This document shows positions 60,769 to 64,000 of a DNA stretch of 64,000 nt, piece after piece; within the stretch, counting starts at the first letter, position 1; the number at the start of each line of letters is the position of its first letter. The DNA comes from an actinobacterium SCGC AAA278-O22 (lineage in GTDB: Bacteria; Actinomycetota; Actinomycetes; Nanopelagicales; Nanopelagicaceae): assembly GCA_000372185.1 (NCBI GenBank), contig AQUA01000001.1, positions 1 to 64,000 of the forward strand, in the 5' to 3' direction. Position numbers and translations under genes: made by a program. The notes below the pieces were generated by a model. It did no database searches and had not been told where the DNA came from. It was given only the letters and a program-made list of their open reading frames with translations.

Positions 60769-61538
60769 ATTTCTCCCTTTGCTTCTTCTAGTACTTTGGT
60801 AAATGCATTTGCAAGCAGCGTTGAATCACTTCCGATTGCTATAAAGGTAAAACCTAATTTGCGATACTCAACAGCCCCTGCTGAATCAAAAGCCAGAATG
60901 CCAGGCTGCTTTCCTTGATTCTTGCAAGCCAGAACGACTTTGGTGAGAGCTTCAAGATACTTTGGGTTCTTAAAATCTCTCGGTATACCAAGGGCAAAAC
61001 TTAAATCAGCTGGTCCAACAAATAAAATGTCGACACCTTCAACACTTGCAATTTCTTCAACCTTTTCAAGTGCGCCTAAAGTCTCTATTTGAACTATGCA
61101 TGTCGCTTTCGATGGAGCATTGAGGAACTCGAGATCTCTTCCCCATCGTGCACCTCGGTTGTAGGTAGCAACACCTCGATCTCCATAGGGTGGAGTACTG
61201 AAGTGCTTGACTACTTCATGGACTTGCTCAACGTTTTCAATTCGGGGAATCATCACTCCTGCGACTCCAGCATCAAGAACTCTGCCAATTCGAATCCTTT
61301 CTGCTGATTCGACTCGCACGAGAGGTGTTATTCCATATGCACCAGCAGCGAGAACTGTTGGGCCAACTTGATCTTCGCCCCCTGCACCATGCTCGAGATC
61401 TAATAGAACCCAGTCCATGCCTCCAACAGCAGCGATTTCAACCGCAACCGAAGAGGCTAGTCCTACAAAAGTGCCATACGTTATTTCGCCTGTTCTTATG
61501 CGCGTCTTAAATGCGCCTCTATCTAAAGGTGACTTCAC
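60765..61538 (-). CDS. HpcH/HpaI aldolase family protein
   Basis: TYGTFVGLASSVAVEIAAVGGMDWVLLDLEHGAGG; VMIPRIENVEQV; CIVQIETLGALEKVEEIASVEGVDILFVGPADLSFALG. Confidence 0.93.
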   Translation of the reverse strand: MKSPLDRGAFKTRIRTGEITYGTFVGLASSVAVEIAAVGGMDWVLLDLEHGAGGEDQVGPTVLAAGAYGITPLVRVESAERIRIGRVLDAGVAGVMIPRIENVEQVHEVVKHFSTPPYGDRGVATYNRGARWGRDLEFLNAPSKATCIVQIETLGALEKVEEIASVEGVDILFVGPADLSFALGIPRDFKNPKYLEALTKVVLACKNQGKQPGILAFDSAGAVEYRKLGFTFIAIGSDSTLLANAFTKVLEEAKGEI

Positions 61539-63506
61539 TTACGCATGCCACCTTTGAGTTTTGAGTCCCTCGTTGTAATCATTACGGGGAACTTCAAGCC
61601 AAGGCTGATCACCAGAATCTACTTCAGCAGGAGCAACGTCCCACCAAACTTCCGAAGGTGGTAGTAACTCGTGCTGAATAGTGGGAACAACGATAACAAT
61701 TGGGCCTTTCTCAGTTCTTGTCTTTGCTAACACATCACGTACCTCAGAGTTGGTTACAGGGCGGTAAGTTTTCGCTCCCATGCCTTCAGCCATCTTTACT
61801 AAATCTATCTTGAGATAATCACCCTCAAGTCGTGGCGCTTTTCCAGGAGCTGTTGCTGATTGTGAAACGGATGGTCCATCCTCGCGGTATCTAAATTCGT
61901 TACCGAAATGATGTCCGACTCGCCACATCTGAAGTCGGCGAATAACCTGATAACCATGATTCTCAGATACAACGAAAGTGACATCAAGCCTTTCTTGTGC
62001 GGCAGTCACGATTTCAGTTGGAGCCATAACAAAAGTTCCGTCACCGATAAAAGTGATAATTCGCTTTTTTGTATCTGGATTTGCTAGCCGAACTCCAATT
62101 GCAGCCGGAATCTCATAACCCATGCATGAAAAGCCAAATTCGGTATGCGCGATTCTTCCATTTGTAGCATCCCACACCTTCAGAATGTCTCCAGGAGGAC
62201 CTCCAGCAGCAGTGATAATTACATCTCCAGATTGAGATGCTTCTTGCATGAGACCAATAAGTTGCCCTTGAGTGAGCACAGCATCAGTGGCAGGAGAATC
62301 TAGATTTGATTTATCGAATGGAACATCTGGATTTATAGAATCCCATCGAACTTTATTCCAAATGTTCATCTCCTTTATAACTTCATCACTCCAGTTTTTT
62401 GGGACTCGGTAGCTTCCCAAGGCCTTGAGCAGTGCTGTCATTGAAATTTTTGCATCACCTAGAATTGGTGCCGCACCTTGTTTAAATGCATCTAACTCAG
62501 CAACGTTAATCGAAACGAATTTAACTTCAGGATTGTGGAAAATTGATTGAGAAGCAGTTGCAAAATCCGTAAGTCTTGTTCCTATGCTTATTACAACATC
62601 AGCTTTACCTACAATATGATTAGCAGCCGGAGATCCTTCAAGGCCAATTCCTTGCATAAACCAATCACCTGGGTTTTGTACAGCACTCTTTCCGCCGAAG
62701 GTTTCACAGACTGGAATTCCTGTCGCATTAGCTAAGGCCTCCAGCTCGACAGTTGCTTCAGAATAAGTAATTCCACCACCTGCAATAATTACAGGCGCTT
62801 TTGCATTGGAAATAATCTTTGCCACTGCCTCCACATCATCCTGTGAAGGTACGGGGCGACGAATTTTCCACTCACGTTCTTTGAAGAACTCAACAGGCCA
62901 ATCAAACGCGTGCGATTGGACGTCCTGTGGAAGAGCAAGAACAACCGCACCAGTGTCGACAGTGCTTGAAAGAACTCGAAAAGCTTGAGGCAATGAATAC
63001 AACAATTGTTCAGGGCGTGAAATGCGATCGAAAAATCGTGAGACTGGCCTGAAGGCATCATTGACCGTCAAGTCAGGTTGATTTGGATTTTCGAGCTGTT
63101 GCAAAACAGGGCCTTGACGTCGAGTCGCGTACGCATCACCTGGTAATAGCAATAGTGGAACACGGTTTACTGTTGCAAGAGCAGCCGCCGTAACCATATT
63201 CATCGCTCCTGGTCCAATTGAAGCAGTAACTGCAATTACTTGTTTGCGATTGGTTGCTTTGGCAAATGCGGTTGCTGCGTGAGCCAGACCTTGTTCATTT
63301 CTTCCTTGGACGAAAGGGAGAATGTCACTGTATTGATCAAGCGCCTGACCAAGTCCAGCAACGTTCCCATGACCGAAAATTCCCATTGCTGCAGGGACGA
63401 ATCTCCTACGAACCCCATCTGAAACAGAGTATTGCGCCGCGAGAAACTTGAGAACCGCCTGAGCAACAGTTAGACGTACAGTTTCACCATAATTTGGCTT
63501 TGTCAT
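61539..63506 (-). CDS. iolD: 3D-(3,5/4)-trihydroxycyclohexane-1,2-dione acylhydrolase (ThDP-dependent)
   Basis: VRLTVAQAVLKFLAAQYSV; GIFGHGNVAGLGQAL; QGRNEQGLAHAATAFAK; ThDP motif GDGTFVMAPTEIVTAAQ. Start MTKPNYGE at 63506 with an aggggaaa RBS. Confidence 0.94.
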   Translation of the reverse strand: MTKPNYGETVRLTVAQAVLKFLAAQYSVSDGVRRRFVPAAMGIFGHGNVAGLGQALDQYSDILPFVQGRNEQGLAHAATAFAKATNRKQVIAVTASIGPGAMNMVTAAALATVNRVPLLLLPGDAYATRRQGPVLQQLENPNQPDLTVNDAFRPVSRFFDRISRPEQLLYSLPQAFRVLSSTVDTGAVVLALPQDVQSHAFDWPVEFFKEREWKIRRPVPSQDDVEAVAKIISNAKAPVIIAGGGITYSEATVELEALANATGIPVCETFGGKSAVQNPGDWFMQGIGLEGSPAANHIVGKADVVISIGTRLTDFATASQSIFHNPEVKFVSINVAELDAFKQGAAPILGDAKISMTALLKALGSYRVPKNWSDEVIKEMNIWNKVRWDSINPDVPFDKSNLDSPATDAVLTQGQLIGLMQEASQSGDVIITAAGGPPGDILKVWDATNGRIAHTEFGFSCMGYEIPAAIGVRLANPDTKKRIITFIGDGTFVMAPTEIVTAAQERLDVTFVVSENHGYQVIRRLQMWRVGHHFGNEFRYREDGPSVSQSATAPGKAPRLEGDYLKIDLVKMAEGMGAKTYRPVTNSEVRDVLAKTRTEKGPIVIVVPTIQHELLPPSEVWWDVAPAEVDSGDQPWLEVPRNDYNEGLKTQRWHA

Positions 63507-63516
63507 TTTTTCCCCT

Positions 63517-64000
63517 TTACCAGTTTCTTCCATGCAGGATGATTGTTTTAACTTCTGTCATTTCTTCGATTGCGGATTTAACGCCTTCTTTTCCAATTCC
63601 ACTTGCCTTTAAACCTCCATATGGCATCAAATCTGCACGCCACAGTGGAGTCCAATTGATATGAACAATTCCCGAATCAATCTCTCGCGCTGCTCGAATT
63701 GCAGAGTCAACATCTCGCGTGAATACACCCGACCCCAATCCATAGGGGGTGCTGTTGGCGAAATCGAGAGCCTCTTCAACAGAGGTAGCCGTTGAGACTG
63801 CAACAGCAGGTCCAAATAATTCATCTTGAGCAATAGAAGCACTTGGATTGACATCAGCAACAATTGCTGGGGAAACGATAGATCCATCGAGCTCACCACC
63901 GGTTATCAAGGTGGCACCTTCAGAAATTGCAACACGAATCGATGTAGCGACTCTTTCGGCTTCTTTTGCATTAATCAGAGTGCCGACTTCGATACCGTCT
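63517..64000 (-). CDS. Aldehyde dehydrogenase, C-terminal part (continues beyond window)
   Basis: Frame stays open to the window edge. FGPAVAVSTATSVEEALDFANSTPYGLGSGVFTRDVDSAIRAAREIDSGIVHINWTPLWRADLMPYGGLKASGIGKEGVKSAIEEMTEVKTIIL. Confidence 0.9.
   Translation of the reverse strand, partial: DGIEVGTLINAKEAERVATSIRVAISEGATLITGGELDGSIVSPAIVADVNPSASIAQDELFGPAVAVSTATSVEEALDFANSTPYGLGSGVFTRDVDSAIRAAREIDSGIVHINWTPLWRADLMPYGGLKASGIGKEGVKSAIEEMTEVKTIILHGRNW

Overview
This 64 kb window comes from a streamlined, moderately low-GC actinobacterium. A freshwater acI/Nanopelagicales-like origin is my inference from the heliorhodopsin, the actinobacterial leuA leader and the gene content.

Positions 1-41 kb are mostly housekeeping genes: leuA with a leader-peptide attenuator, recO, uppS, glyS, dusB, dgt, a 5' fragment of dnaG, a GlnA2-like glutamine synthetase, nadE, panB, an M13 peptidase, an opp-type ABC transporter, tgt, zwf/gnd/pgl, gabT, and terC behind a yybP-ykoY (Mn2+) riboswitch.

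Positions 41.5-64 kb form a sugar/cyclitol catabolic island. It has iolA/mmsA, iolB and iolD, six Gfo/Idh/MocA oxidoreductases, four TIM-barrel isomerase/dehydratase proteins, a transaldolase-family protein, an HpaI-type aldolase, a 2-hydroxyacid dehydrogenase, a LacI regulator and a CUT2-like ABC transporter with a single-domain ATPase. No iolC or iolJ is visible in the window.

Main anomalies:
(1) A perfect 95-bp inverted repeat (1-95 / 9644-9738) splits a heliorhodopsin gene into two oppositely oriented pieces and truncates dnaG. This is most likely an assembly or MDA chimera, otherwise a real inversion.
(2) Tandem duplications span the stop codons of several genes.
(3) A direct-repeat motif, YTTACA-N4-YTTACA, recurs upstream of island transcription units.
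(4) A short Lys/Arg/Ala-repeat, histone-H1-like protein.

No tRNA, rRNA, CRISPR array, transposase or phage gene was recognised.
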